DNA of 64,000 nucleotides from an uncultured delta proteobacterium (lineage in GTDB: Bacteria > Desulfobacterota > Desulfovibrionia > Desulfovibrionales > Desulfovibrionaceae). The stretch covers positions 186,001 to 250,000 of the forward strand of contig CAIMRY010000019.1 in assembly GCA_903843965.1 (NCBI GenBank), written 5' to 3'. This document shows positions 16,106-25,200 of this stretch, in pieces; position 1 is the stretch's first letter, and every line of letters begins with the position of its first letter. The notes under the pieces were generated by a model. It saw only the letters and a program-made list of their open reading frames with translations. It had not been told where the DNA came from and did no database searches. A program made the position numbers and the translations under genes.

Positions 16106-17397
16106 CAGGCGCTCAGCTCGACGATCTTGAGCATGGCGTCGGCGATGTCGTCCATGTCCGCCGTGGTCAAGGGAGGATAGATGGCGTTCACGGTGAACAG
16201 CTTTTCCCTGAACAGGCCCTCGACCACGGGGCAGGCGCCCTGGCCGTAGGGCACCTCGTGGCCGTAGTGCGAGGAGTCCCATGGATAGCCCTTGGGGCGG
16301 AAGGTGCGCCGGGTGAATACGGGCTGGAGGTGGATGGGGGTCACAAAGCCGGTGACAGGCGGCACATGCTCCTCGCCCACCTTGCGCGTCTTGATCCCCT
16401 CGGCATCTAGGCGGCGCAGGAACTCATCCCGGCTGATGCCCACGACAGACGCGTCGTACAGCACGGGGAAGAGCAGGAAGTCGTGCGTGCAGCCCTTGCG
16501 CAGGATGGGCGCAGTCAACCCGGCAACGCCTTGCAGACGCCTGGCAAGGTGTGCGCAAAGTTCGCGGCGGGCATCCACCAGACGGTCGATCTTCTTCGTC
16601 TGCTCAATGCAGACTGCGGCCTCCAGCTCCGTCATGCGGAAATTGAAGCCGACCATGTTGATGATGTTCTCCACCTCGTAGCCCGCCACGCAGTTCTCGG
16701 CATGGTTGCGGACCAGGCGCAGGCGCATGGCCAGCTCGTCGTCGTCGGTGACGGCCATGCCGCCCTCGCCGCACTGGATGGTCTTGTGGCCGTTGAAGCT
16801 GTAGCTGCCGATGTGGGCCAGGGTGCCCGCCATGCGCCCCTTGTAGGTCGCCTTGGTGATGTGTGCGGAGTCGGAAAGGACGAGCAGGTTGTGCTTGCGC
16901 GCCAGGTCCATGATCCCGTCCATGTCCGCCGATTGGCCGAAGAGGTCCACGACGATGATGGCCCTGGTGCGCTCGGTGATCTTTTCCCGGATGCTGTCCA
17001 CGGACATGCACAGGCAGTCCGGCTCGCTGTCCGCGAAGACCGGGATCGCGTCGTAGAACAGCGGCGCGGTGGCCGAAATGACATGGCTGTATGGGGTGAC
17101 GATGACCTCGTCGCCTGGGCCGAGGCCGAAGGCGGCCATGGCCGCGATGATCACCGAGGTGGCCGAGTTCATGACCACTGCGTGCTTGGCCCCGGTGTGC
17201 GCGCGCCACATGTCCTCCAGCTGCTGCACGCGGCGGCCGCCCATGAAATATGCGCCGGGCGCGCCGATGTAGTCCGAGATCACGCCCTCGCGGATGACCT
17301 CCACCACGGCCCGCTCCTCGTTTTCGTCAAAGGTCCGGTAGGGCGGGAAGGGCCGGGTGCGCACCGGGGTTCCGCCGTTGATGGCCAGCTTGCTCAT
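16105..17397 (-). CDS. DegT/DnrJ/EryC1/StrS-family aminotransferase
   Basis: Protein of 430 aa, full length for the family. MNSATSVIIAAMAAFGLGPGDEVIVTPYSHV is the substrate/PLP entry region, LLVLSDSAHITKATYKG covers the aspartate contacting PLP, and YSFNGHKTIQCGEGGM contains the expected Schiff-base lysine. N-terminal LAINGGTPVRTRPFPPY is typical of AHBA/StrS-like members. The gene is followed in TGATG overlap by the GT-B-like gene and preceded by a Gfo/Idh/MocA oxidoreductase 21 bp upstream; such oxidoreductase/aminotransferase pairs commonly make amino sugars through a keto intermediate. It is a second, distinct DegT enzyme in the island. Confidence 0.9.
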   Translation of the reverse strand: MSKLAINGGTPVRTRPFPPYRTFDENEERAVVEVIREGVISDYIGAPGAYFMGGRRVQQLEDMWRAHTGAKHAVVMNSATSVIIAAMAAFGLGPGDEVIVTPYSHVISATAPLFYDAIPVFADSEPDCLCMSVDSIREKITERTRAIIVVDLFGQSADMDGIMDLARKHNLLVLSDSAHITKATYKGRMAGTLAHIGSYSFNGHKTIQCGEGGMAVTDDDELAMRLRLVRNHAENCVAGYEVENIINMVGFNFRMTELEAAVCIEQTKKIDRLVDARRELCAHLARRLQGVAGLTAPILRKGCTHDFLLFPVLYDASVVGISRDEFLRRLDAEGIKTRKVGEEHVPPVTGFVTPIHLQPVFTRRTFRPKGYPWDSSHYGHEVPYGQGACPVVEGLFREKLFTVNAIYPPLTTADMDDIADAMLKIVELSA

Positions 17398-17418
17398 GCT
17401 CTTCTCCTTATTGCGTTG

Positions 17419-18465
17419 CTAAAGGCCCTGGGGCGCGGGGATGGCTATCTCCGCGCCGCCGGCCAGGGCCGAAGCCAGGGCCGCCTCGATGATCTCCAGG
17501 TCGCGCGCGGCCTCGCGCCAGCCCAGCGCCAGCTCCAAAGGCTGGCCGCTGGCTGCCCGGGCGAGCTCACGCCCGGCGCGGAGCATGGCCGCGCCATACG
17601 TTTCCTTGGGCCAGGGCGAGGGGGCCTGGGCCAGCCGGGTGAAGCCCGGAAACTCGGCGTAGGGTTCGGCCAGCTCTAGGCTGATGTCCCGGCCCGTAGC
17701 GTCCAGGCGCAGCCTGCCCCGGTCGCCGTAGAACTCCGTCTCGAACAGGCTGTAGGCGTAGCCGGCGCGGTCCTGCGCCGCCACAAGGGCCGTGCAGCCG
17801 TCGGCGAAAACCAGGCGCAGGTCCAGGCTCGGGTCGTCGGCCACGGAGCCCTGCGCCAGGCCGAAGGCCTGCACGCAGAGCGGCTCGCCCACGAAAAAGC
17901 GCAGCAGGTTCACGAGCTGGCAGCCGTTGTGCCGGATGCCGCGCACGTAGTGCCCGACCACCGTGCGCAGCGGGCCGAGGCCGCTACCGGACAAAAAATC
18001 CCGCAGCGCCAGGTGGTTGGAGTCGCAGCGACGCACGTGGTCCACCAGCAGGGCCACGCCCGCAGCCTCGCAGCGCAGGCCCAGCGCCCGGGCCTCGGAC
18101 GCGGTTGCGGCCAGCGGTTTTTCGGTGAATATGGCGCAGGGCCGGGCCAGCTCCAGGATGTCGGCCAAAAGCGCGGCATGCGTCTCGTCCGGCGTGGCCA
18201 GGCAGAGCACGTCCAGACGCTCGCGCGCGAGCATCTCGCGGTGCCCGGCATAGGCGGTCGGCACGCCCCAGGCCGTGCGGCAGGCCGCGCGCCGCTGCTG
18301 GTCCGGCTCGGCGATGGCGACGAGCTCGAACTCCGGCAATGCGCTGAGCATGCCCGCGTGGGTGTAGAGCGGGGCGTTGGCACGGGGGCTGTCGGTCGAC
18401 CGGCCCTCGTCGTAGCGCGAGCCGATGGCCCCGCACCCGATGAGCCCGGCGCGCAGGGCGCTCAC
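17419..18465 (-). CDS. Gfo/Idh/MocA-family oxidoreductase
   Basis: About 348 aa. The N-terminal Rossmann motif LIGCGAIGSRYDE, VAIAEPD, LDVLCLATPDETHAAL and the family EKP motif (AIFTEKPLA) are present, followed by an alpha/beta substrate domain with GIRHNGCQLVNLLRFF, where the His probably acts with the EKP lysine. It probably oxidises or reduces a hydroxyl of a sugar or sugar nucleotide using NAD(P). Start GTG 18465 overlaps the upstream SpsF-like stop as GTGA; the much longer frame that continues upstream is shadow. Works plausibly with the aminotransferase 21 bp downstream. Confidence 0.87.
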   Translation of the reverse strand: MSALRAGLIGCGAIGSRYDEGRSTDSPRANAPLYTHAGMLSALPEFELVAIAEPDQQRRAACRTAWGVPTAYAGHREMLARERLDVLCLATPDETHAALLADILELARPCAIFTEKPLAATASEARALGLRCEAAGVALLVDHVRRCDSNHLALRDFLSGSGLGPLRTVVGHYVRGIRHNGCQLVNLLRFFVGEPLCVQAFGLAQGSVADDPSLDLRLVFADGCTALVAAQDRAGYAYSLFETEFYGDRGRLRLDATGRDISLELAEPYAEFPGFTRLAQAPSPWPKETYGAAMLRAGRELARAASGQPLELALGWREAARDLEIIEAALASALAGGAEIAIPAPQGL

Positions 18466-19313
18466 TGTGCGCCTCCCGGCCCCATGTTCGGCGCGGGCGC
18501 GGCATAGCGTTTGGTGAACTTCTCGCGCTCGACCGCGGTCCAGAACCCGCTCACCGGCACCACGCCAGCGTTTATCGCCGCCCAGTCTGGGTGCTTGGCG
18601 ATGAGCGCCAGGGCCTCGGCGGTGCCGAAGTCCGGATCGGTCGGGTGGAGAGCCCCGTAGATGCGCGAGATGAGCTCGAAATCCTGCGGGTTGTCCAGGG
18701 TCCAGCGGTGCTGCGACGCGTCTGGCCCCTGGCCCACCTGGAGCAGGTCGAACTCCTCGGGATGGGTGTGCATGTAGGGCACCACGTTGCTCTCGTTGAG
18801 GCGGCGCTCCTCGTCGCCCAGGGTGGCCGCGATGGCCGCGATGCGCCGGAAAGCGTCGATGTGGAAGACCTCGGCGTCCAGGCCCAGGGGCAGATATCTG
18901 GCCAGCGTGTTGCTGGCGTAGTCCAGCCGACGCCCGGCGGCGCGCTCGGCCTGAAAAGCCTCCAAGAGCTGCGTGACCACGCGGCGGTCGCACAGCGGCG
19001 AGTCGCCGCCAAGGCGCACCACGGCCTCCATGCCGAAGCGCTCGGCCGCTCCGATGCAGCGCGCCAGCACGTTGTCCTCGTCGCCGCGGAAGCAGGCCGC
19101 GCCCAGGCGCGCGCAGAATTCCTCCAGCACGTCGTCGGCCGGGTTCGTGGTGGTGGCCACGACCAGGCCGCGGTCCACAGGCACGTCGGCGAGTCGGCGC
19201 AGCATGTGCTCCAACACTGGCACCCCCAGGATGGGCAGGAGCACCTTGCCCGGCAGGCGCGTGGAGCCCATCCGCGCCAGAATGATGATGCCTGAGGACA
19301 GCCGCGCGCTCAC
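18462..19313 (-). CDS. SpsF-type cytidylyltransferase, second copy
   Basis: Protein of 283 aa. IIILARMGSTRLPGKVLLPILG is the CTP_transf_3 nucleotide-binding signature; LVVATTTNPADDVLEEF and VVRLGGDSPLCDRRVV complete the core. A C-terminal extension (about residues 185-283) with RWTLDNPQDFELISRIY is typical of longer SpsF proteins. It starts at GTG in GTGA overlap with the radical SAM gene upstream and ends in GTGA overlap with the oxidoreductase. It differs in length and sequence from the copy at 3999-4676, so it is unlikely to be a recent duplicate and may activate another acid sugar. Confidence 0.85.
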   Translation of the reverse strand: MSARLSSGIIILARMGSTRLPGKVLLPILGVPVLEHMLRRLADVPVDRGLVVATTTNPADDVLEEFCARLGAACFRGDEDNVLARCIGAAERFGMEAVVRLGGDSPLCDRRVVTQLLEAFQAERAAGRRLDYASNTLARYLPLGLDAEVFHIDAFRRIAAIAATLGDEERRLNESNVVPYMHTHPEEFDLLQVGQGPDASQHRWTLDNPQDFELISRIYGALHPTDPDFGTAEALALIAKHPDWAAINAGVVPVSGFWTAVEREKFTKRYAAPAPNMGPGGAQ

Positions 19314-20560
19314 AGCCCGGCCTTCCGGACAAAGGCGGCATAGGCCTCGGCTTGGGGTGCGTCGCCCGCGCCGCAGCTGGCCGCTTCAAGCAGCCGGTAC
19401 AGTCGGCCGAGCAACGCCCTGAAGGCCTGCTGCTCTGCGGGCGAGAGGTCCGCGCAGTTGCCCTGGGCCACGGGGCGCATGCTGGCCACGAAGTCCAGCA
19501 GGTCCACGTAGCGCTCAACGCCCAGGAGCAGGCGGTGGAACACGTGCCGGGCCAGGCCCAGGGCCAGGCGCGCGGCCTCGGCGGGCTCTTCGGAGACAAG
19601 CGCCTCTGCCTGAGCTAGGCGCGCCTCGGCCGCGTCCACGCCTAAGAGCGAGTCCTCCTTGATGGGGAAGAACAGGATGTCCGGGAAGTCGCGCGGGAAG
19701 TCCTCCGGGGCGCGGCGCGAGTAGTTGTCGCAGCGCGTGTACACGATGCGCAGGCGGTCGACCCCGTGCTCGCGCGCCAGGCGCTGGTACTTGAGCAGGT
19801 CCGCGTCGGAGTCGTTGTAGTCGAACATGATGTACTGCCAGATGATCTGCGGGCTGGCCGGGCCGCTGCGCGCTGCGGCGACCTGGGCGGTGAACTCCAG
19901 CACGCGCGAAAGCCTGCCGTGCCTGCGGTAGCGTCCGTAGGTCTTCTGGTCCGTCGCGTCAGCCGCGATCTTGAGCTTGTCCAGGCCGCAGGACACGATG
20001 TCCGGGCTGAAGGACGCGTTGCCGTTGGTGCTGAGCAGGATGTCGCCGCCAAGCTTGTCCTTGAGCGCGGCGATCATGGCCCAGACATCGGGATTCAGCG
20101 TGGGCTCGCCCACGCCGCAGATGTTGCCCTTGCCGAGCGTGTAGCCGCGCGCGGCGAAGTCGTCCGCCAGGCGCCGGATGGTCTCAAGCGGCAGCATCCG
20201 GACTTGGCCGGGATCGTGGCGCGCCTGGCCGTGGCACCAGCGGCAGTCGAGGTTGCAGGCGTAGGCCGGCTCGAAGTGCAGCCATTCGAGTCGGCGCTCG
20301 CCGTCCGACAAGTCCGGGGCGTCGGCGTCCACGTCAAGGTAGGTGCACTGCTCGCACACGCCCGGGAAAGGCGCCTTGCCCTGGGCCATGGCCGCGCGGA
20401 TGCGGGTGAATGCCGGCGACTCGAAGACGTCCGCAGCGATGTCCCCGGGCAGGTTTCCGTGGTCGAGCCTGCCCAGGGTCACGGTCTCGCCCGCGCTGCA
20501 GTAGCAGGGCAGGCGCCCGTCGGCCCGCAGGTAGAGCCCGCGCGTCATGATGCAGTTCAC
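19310..20560 (-). CDS. Radical SAM protein with SPASM-like cysteines ahead of the core
   Basis: Protein of 416 aa. The radical SAM motif CNLDCRWC lies at residues 102-109, with NICGVGEPTLNPD and ILLSTNGNASF after it. Unusually, the first 75 residues contain a SPASM-like pattern: Cys3, then GRLPCYC (Cys19, Cys21), a SPAFTRIR segment and CEQC (Cys69, Cys72). In most SPASM enzymes this element follows the core. The C-terminal 120 residues are helical. Start GTG overlaps the GNAT stop as GTGA. The context is amino-sugar genes; the substrate is unknown. Confidence 0.83.
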   Translation of the reverse strand: MNCIMTRGLYLRADGRLPCYCSAGETVTLGRLDHGNLPGDIAADVFESPAFTRIRAAMAQGKAPFPGVCEQCTYLDVDADAPDLSDGERRLEWLHFEPAYACNLDCRWCHGQARHDPGQVRMLPLETIRRLADDFAARGYTLGKGNICGVGEPTLNPDVWAMIAALKDKLGGDILLSTNGNASFSPDIVSCGLDKLKIAADATDQKTYGRYRRHGRLSRVLEFTAQVAAARSGPASPQIIWQYIMFDYNDSDADLLKYQRLAREHGVDRLRIVYTRCDNYSRRAPEDFPRDFPDILFFPIKEDSLLGVDAAEARLAQAEALVSEEPAEAARLALGLARHVFHRLLLGVERYVDLLDFVASMRPVAQGNCADLSPAEQQAFRALLGRLYRLLEAASCGAGDAPQAEAYAAFVRKAGL

Positions 20561-21135
20561 GCGCCTGCGCCCTCCGGTTCATACTGCGCCAGGGGCTTGA
20601 AGTCGCGGCGCAACTGGGCCAGCCAGATCTGGTCGTGGTAGGCCCCGCACGCCCAGATGCGCTCCCGGAACACGCCCTCGCGCACCCAGCCGAGCTTCTC
20701 CACGCAGCGCACAAAGGCCGGGTTGAAGGTGCCGGCGAAGACCCGGTGCAGGTTCATGGTCTGGAAGGCGTGCCGCGCGAGCAGGTACACCGCCTCGCTG
20801 CCCAGCCCCTTGCCGCGCGCGTCGGCCCGGCCGATGAGAATGGCGATCTCGGCGCAGCGGTTCACCAGCTGCACGTTGACCAGCGAGATGTTGCCCACAT
20901 GCGCCTGGTCGCTCTTGCGGATAATGGCGAGCACAAAGCCCTTTCCCGGTTGGCCGGAGAACTGCTGCGCATAGGCGCGCATGTCCGCCCTGTCGCATGG
21001 AAAGGGACGCCGCTGCGACATGTGGTTGGTGACCGGATCATTGAGCCACCCGAGATACTCGTCGGTGTAGTCCTCCTCCAGCAGGGGGCGCAGCCGCAAG
21101 CCGTTCCCCTCAATGTACGTCAGAGCGAAACTCAT
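20557..21135 (-). CDS. GNAT N-acetyltransferase (PseH/LegH-like role possible)
   Basis: About 192 aa, a RimJ/RimL-type GNAT. LRLRPLLEEDYTDEYLGWLNDP opens the domain, VLAIIRKSDQAHVGNISLV forms central strands, GRADARGKGLGSEAVYLLARHAF is the acetyl-CoA-binding motif, and NPAFVRCVEKLGWVREG the C-terminal motif. This subgroup includes sugar acetyltransferases such as PseH. ATG 21135 has AGGAGGGG a short distance upstream, so the longer open frame through the 400-bp gap is rejected. It heads an apparently coupled run that continues through the radical SAM and SpsF-like genes. Confidence 0.86.
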   Translation of the reverse strand: MSFALTYIEGNGLRLRPLLEEDYTDEYLGWLNDPVTNHMSQRRPFPCDRADMRAYAQQFSGQPGKGFVLAIIRKSDQAHVGNISLVNVQLVNRCAEIAILIGRADARGKGLGSEAVYLLARHAFQTMNLHRVFAGTFNPAFVRCVEKLGWVREGVFRERIWACGAYHDQIWLAQLRRDFKPLAQYEPEGAGA

Positions 21136-21538
21136 CGCCGCACCCCTCCTGTCATTGCACGGATGGAAAACGTCTGCCTGCGCGCTGGCACTTTTATCGC
21201 AAATGCGCCATGTCCCAGGCGCGCAGCGCCCCGGAGCCCTCTCGACTCCTGAAAAGCCACTGCCTGCAGAGCTTCCCGCGATGTGCCCGGCACGGCCAGG
21301 GCCGGTACGCCCGGAGCGCAGGACGCGCAGAGGCTCCCCCCACAAACGCGCACGACCTGCGCCAAGGGCCTGGCTTCCAGAGCTACCCTGCTCCCCCGGA
21401 CTGCGGCCTGCTGAGGCCGTGGCCACAAACATGCCTGTCCTGCCGTCCGCCTCCGCAGGCGTGGCGAAGACGCCGTCGCACCGGGATTCCCGGCCCTCAT
21501 AACGGGCCCACGTGCCCGTGCCGTGGCAGGCTGGCTCT
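21136..21538. other. GC-rich gap with stem-loops after the propeller gene
   Basis: About 400 bp without a credible gene. Just beyond the 3' end of the minus-strand propeller gene are two hairpins: ACGGGC/GCCCGT (21502-21519) and CCGGG-ATT-CCCGG (21481-21493). They may end the upstream transcript, but neither has a T-run. Confidence 0.4.
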
Positions 21539-24109
21539 TCATTGAAAATCCTCAATGCCAAACGAGTGGATTATTGAGTTCGTCATGTCGGCCACATGGA
21601 GCCGGGTGTTGCAGGGGGAGACAGCGATCCCCACGGCCCCAACCTCCCTGCCGGCCAGCAGGGAGAGATCGGCTTGAAAAAGGACCGTGCCGCGCAGGTC
21701 GAATTTGGCTATCCCGGACCGGTTGTAGACCGCGTACACGTGGTCGCGTGCGGCGGCCAGACGCACGATGAAGCCGCCGGAGCCATGAATGGCGCGGACA
21801 GAGCCGCCCTCCAGCACATAGACGCCCCCTGTATCCGGACGCGCCGCAGAGTGGGCGAAGAGGTTGCTCTCTGTCGCCGCGATGGAGACGTAGCGGGTCC
21901 CTTCCGGTGCGTGCATAGGCGCGCCGACGGGCGTGTGGGTCTGGGAGGAAAGGGTCTGCAGGACGCTGCAATCCTCGTTTTTGAGGTCAAGGACCAGGCA
22001 TGTTCCTGCGGGTCCGATGGCGACCCAGAGCAGGGAGAAGCTCTCGGCATCCCGGTCAAGGAGCCTGGAGAGCTCCACGAAGGTGGTGCTGCCGTCGTGC
22101 ATGGAGACAAACGCCAACCGCCGGCCCACATGGTCGCACAGGACAATGGACTCCTGGGCGGCGTCAATGCAGAAGGAATGGGTTTGGGCCAGGCGCGGGG
22201 TATGCAGTTCGGCGACGCGGCCGGAAACGAGATCCAGGACATGGAGCCGCTGGGTCTTTGCATCCGACAGGACGATCCTGTCCGCCCCGGCCATGGCTAT
22301 GTCCCGCGGAACAATGCCGTTGGGCAGGTCAATGCCGCCCAGATAGTCCATCCGTGTGGCGGAGAGCCGACGCATGACGCCGGGCAGCCCTGTTTTGCGA
22401 CCCGCCAGCTCCAGGGCCTGGCGGATGGGCGACTCGTTCGGAGCCACCCGCAGGGCGCTCCAAAGAGGCTCCAGAGCCTGCTGCGGCGATGCGGACTCCA
22501 GCAGGGACAAGCCCAGGGAAATGTTGGTTGTCTTGGCTTCGTACCCATCCTGGTCCAGGACGTGCAAATGGTTCTCGATGAGCATTCTCTTGGCTGCCCG
22601 GCAAAAGCCGTCCTTTTCTTTGGCGAATTCCGCTGGTGCATTGCCAATATACGGCATGGCTATGGAAATATTCAGCAGTCGGATACACTTTGCGGTGAGG
22701 GAGGCTTCGCCGCGTTCGTCCATATCGCAGGGGCAGGCCGTGGTCTCGGGACGTCTTTCCGGCTGGGGTGCGGCGGGCAGACCCAGGACCATGTCCTCAT
22801 CGACGCTGACCTGGCCCTGGCGGATGGCATGCCGCAGGAAATCCAGGGGGGAACGCACCTGCAGGTCAGCCCCCTGCGGGAGTTGACGGATCGCCATGTC
22901 CTTGAGCCCCAGTTCCGACATGAGGCCAGGCCCATGGCCTCCCCGGAAGACAAAGAAGCTCCCGTCAAGTTCAAGCAGCGGGGGAAACGCCTGTCGGCCA
23001 TGCATGATTTCGCCATTCGCGGAGTTGCGCAGTTCACCGGAATTTTCGATGCTCCAAAGATCACCGCCTGGGAAGGGGCAGATGAATTCCGGCGAGACCG
23101 CATCGTGAGTCCAACCGCACAGGCCGATGATCATATGCGTGTACTGGCTGGGGGAGTGGAACTCATTGAGGGCGATGGTGTTCTCGCCCGGTGCGCAGGG
23201 AAACTCGTGGTAGGCCAGGAACCCGGAGGAACCGAACACAAAGACGCGCAGCCTCGTGCTCCTGGGCGGCGCCTGAAAACGCAAAAACGTTTTGTTGTTT
23301 GAAAGGTCTCTGTACAGCAGGGGCCTGAATCCCGTTCGCGCGGGGTTCGCGGTGGCGCCTGTCAATCGGGACGGGCCCTGGTACGGGCTGGCGTGCGGAG
23401 GAAGACAGGCTTCGGCCTCTGGCCTCAGGGCCAGACGCGCGAGAAAGTGGTCCTCGCGAATGAAGAGCGGGGCATTCTGCGCAGGAAGGTCCTGCTGGTC
23501 GGCCACGGCTTCGACGACCATGCCCCGATGAGGGTGTTTGGCAAACCGGAAGAACGGGCCGCCTTCAGCGTCATGCACACCCAGAAAGCTCCAATCCAAA
23601 CTGAACGGGCGGGTCAGGACAGCCCCTTCCGGCAGGCCCGGAGGACGGAGCACGTCATCCCCCGCGAACATGTGGACGATATCCAGGGCAATGGCCTGCT
23701 CCATGGAAAAGGCCTGGCAGGGGTGGTCGTGCGGCTGGCGTCCCGAGGCCAGGCACGTCCAGGGTTCGCTTCCCTGTTCCGAGACCGCCTGGAGCGCGAG
23801 CGGCGGCGCGTCCAGGCTGCGGAAGTTCAAATAGACCTGTGTTTCGCTCTGCGCGGTTGACGAAAAGAGCGACCGAGCTGATTCCAATCCAGGCAGATGG
23901 AAGCGCTCCCCGCGCCCTTCCCCCATGACAATGCTTTCGGCCCCGGCACGCTGCGCAATTTCCAGGGCGGCTTTCCAGTCCGAAACGACGCTCACCCTGG
24001 AATAGCTGGCAACCGTTTGCGAAATGAACGCCTCCAGTACTTCCAGCCCCCTGGGGGTTGCCCAGAACGTGTCGGCTTCCTGGCGGAAGATGGGGAGCAC
24101 AGCGTGCAT
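21539..24109 (-). CDS. Large protein: degenerate NeuA-like N terminus plus C-terminal propeller-like repeats
   Basis: Protein of 856 aa with no single recognised family. Residues 1-65 (MHAVLPIFRQEADTF, then YSRVSVVSDWKAALEIAQRAGAESIVM) follow the strand/helix order of CMP-sialate synthetases but lack the RGGSKG motif; QDLP at 206-209 echoes another NeuA element. The middle (about 230-550) is unassigned and includes a possible TPR-like stretch (QALEPLWSALRVAPNES). Residues from about 590 show repeated blade-like units (RIVLSDAKTQRLHVLD, ESIVLCDHVGRRLAFV, NTRLHVADMTNSIIHSF), consistent with an NHL-type propeller. No signal peptide is visible. ATG 24109 overlaps the NeuA-like stop as TGATG. Function is unknown; coupling to NeuA suggests glycan regulation or recognition. 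Confidence 0.7.
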   Translation of the reverse strand: MHAVLPIFRQEADTFWATPRGLEVLEAFISQTVASYSRVSVVSDWKAALEIAQRAGAESIVMGEGRGERFHLPGLESARSLFSSTAQSETQVYLNFRSLDAPPLALQAVSEQGSEPWTCLASGRQPHDHPCQAFSMEQAIALDIVHMFAGDDVLRPPGLPEGAVLTRPFSLDWSFLGVHDAEGGPFFRFAKHPHRGMVVEAVADQQDLPAQNAPLFIREDHFLARLALRPEAEACLPPHASPYQGPSRLTGATANPARTGFRPLLYRDLSNNKTFLRFQAPPRSTRLRVFVFGSSGFLAYHEFPCAPGENTIALNEFHSPSQYTHMIIGLCGWTHDAVSPEFICPFPGGDLWSIENSGELRNSANGEIMHGRQAFPPLLELDGSFFVFRGGHGPGLMSELGLKDMAIRQLPQGADLQVRSPLDFLRHAIRQGQVSVDEDMVLGLPAAPQPERRPETTACPCDMDERGEASLTAKCIRLLNISIAMPYIGNAPAEFAKEKDGFCRAAKRMLIENHLHVLDQDGYEAKTTNISLGLSLLESASPQQALEPLWSALRVAPNESPIRQALELAGRKTGLPGVMRRLSATRMDYLGGIDLPNGIVPRDIAMAGADRIVLSDAKTQRLHVLDLVSGRVAELHTPRLAQTHSFCIDAAQESIVLCDHVGRRLAFVSMHDGSTTFVELSRLLDRDAESFSLLWVAIGPAGTCLVLDLKNEDCSVLQTLSSQTHTPVGAPMHAPEGTRYVSIAATESNLFAHSAARPDTGGVYVLEGGSVRAIHGSGGFIVRLAAARDHVYAVYNRSGIAKFDLRGTVLFQADLSLLAGREVGAVGIAVSPCNTRLHVADMTNSIIHSFGIEDFQ

Positions 24110-24861
24110 CACATATCCTCAACAAAGTCGAACAGCGAGTGTTTGATGATCCTCTCCGCCAGGAGGAAGTCCTCCCTGGTGTCGATATCCACGCGCATGA
24201 CTTCATTTTGCAGCACATGGTAGTAGCTGGGGCGAGGCTGCTTCACGTAGCGAAAACCCGTAAACACGCCGTAGATCCGGAAGTATGGAACATCCTCACG
24301 GTTTCCCCCCGGCTCTGGCGAGACCGGCACGCGCCGCCCCGCATTGGGGCCGCCCTGGAAAACAAGGTTGTAGTGCAACCTGTGCACGGTGTTCACCTGC
24401 CCATGTCCCGCCTGGAGCTTCCCGACCAAAAACTCCATGAGCCGCACGCTTCTGAACGGCGAGGTCGGATACAAGACGACAACACTGCCACCCAGTTGTT
24501 CGCTGAGCCCCAAACCAAGCCGAAAGAATTCGACGCCCTGGCCGATGAGGCTCGTGTCGCTGGCCAGGCTTGGAGGACGAAGAAACGGCACCTCGGCCCC
24601 GTAGTCGCTGGCCACGCGGGCTATTTCCGGGTCGTCCGTGGAAACCACGACCCTGTCGATGGACGGCGTGGCCAGGGCTGTTTCGATGGAGTAGGCGATC
24701 AGCGGCTTGCCGGCCAGATTCAGAAGATTCTTCCGCGGCAAGCCTTTGGAGCCTCCCCTGGCCGGAATGATGGCGACCACCTGGGGCCTCTTCCCGTTGT
24801 CGGAGGGGGGGCCGGGGCTGGCGCCAGGGGACGGGGAGGAGGGAGGCTGCTCGTTGCTCAT
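24109..24861 (-). CDS. NeuA-family CMP-nonulosonate cytidylyltransferase
   Basis: Protein of 250 aa. AIIPARGGSKGLPRKNL is the hallmark of CMP-sialate, CMP-Pse and CMP-Leg synthetases, followed by GKPLIAYSIETAL, RVVVSTDDPEIA, VVLYPTSPFRS and MRVDIDTREDFLLAE. It activates a nonulosonic acid with CTP. The first 28 residues are Pro/Ser/Gly-rich and may be a linker or imply a later start, although no better start is obvious. It is the first gene of the island's upstream end, about 340 bp downstream of a sigma-54-like promoter, and is coupled by TGATG to the propeller protein. Confidence 0.9.
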   Translation of the reverse strand: MSNEQPPSSPSPGASPGPPSDNGKRPQVVAIIPARGGSKGLPRKNLLNLAGKPLIAYSIETALATPSIDRVVVSTDDPEIARVASDYGAEVPFLRPPSLASDTSLIGQGVEFFRLGLGLSEQLGGSVVVLYPTSPFRSVRLMEFLVGKLQAGHGQVNTVHRLHYNLVFQGGPNAGRRVPVSPEPGGNREDVPYFRIYGVFTGFRYVKQPRPSYYHVLQNEVMRVDIDTREDFLLAERIIKHSLFDFVEDM

Positions 24862-25200
24862 GGGTTAGTATCTGCTCCGGTTTCCGAACCGCTTTCGACC
24901 TGACGGACGGCACGCCCACCTGCGGCTCCTGGTTCCGGCAGCAAGCCCGGTCCGGCGCATCCGCAAACGCAGCCCGCCCAACGGCAAGGGATCAGGCGAC
25001 GCTCCATCATGCTGCGGACGGTCTGCATACGCCCATGTTCAACAACCCGCGCCGCGCCGCTTGGTTCATTCAACGAACGGACAATACCAGTCCCTCCGGA
25101 ACGAAGACCACTCCCCTGCGGAGGGTCCGCCGCCTCTCCACCCGTCCGGGCCAGGCCCGGCTGGCGCGTGTGTCCTGCCTGTGGCAAGCCAAGAAAATAT

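Noticed and set aside
17419-19599. 726-codon frame suggesting a fused SpsF-like/oxidoreductase protein
   Set aside because: The SpsF-like gene is in another frame with a clean GTGA junction at 18462-18465, so the oxidoreductase starts at GTG 18465 and no fusion exists.
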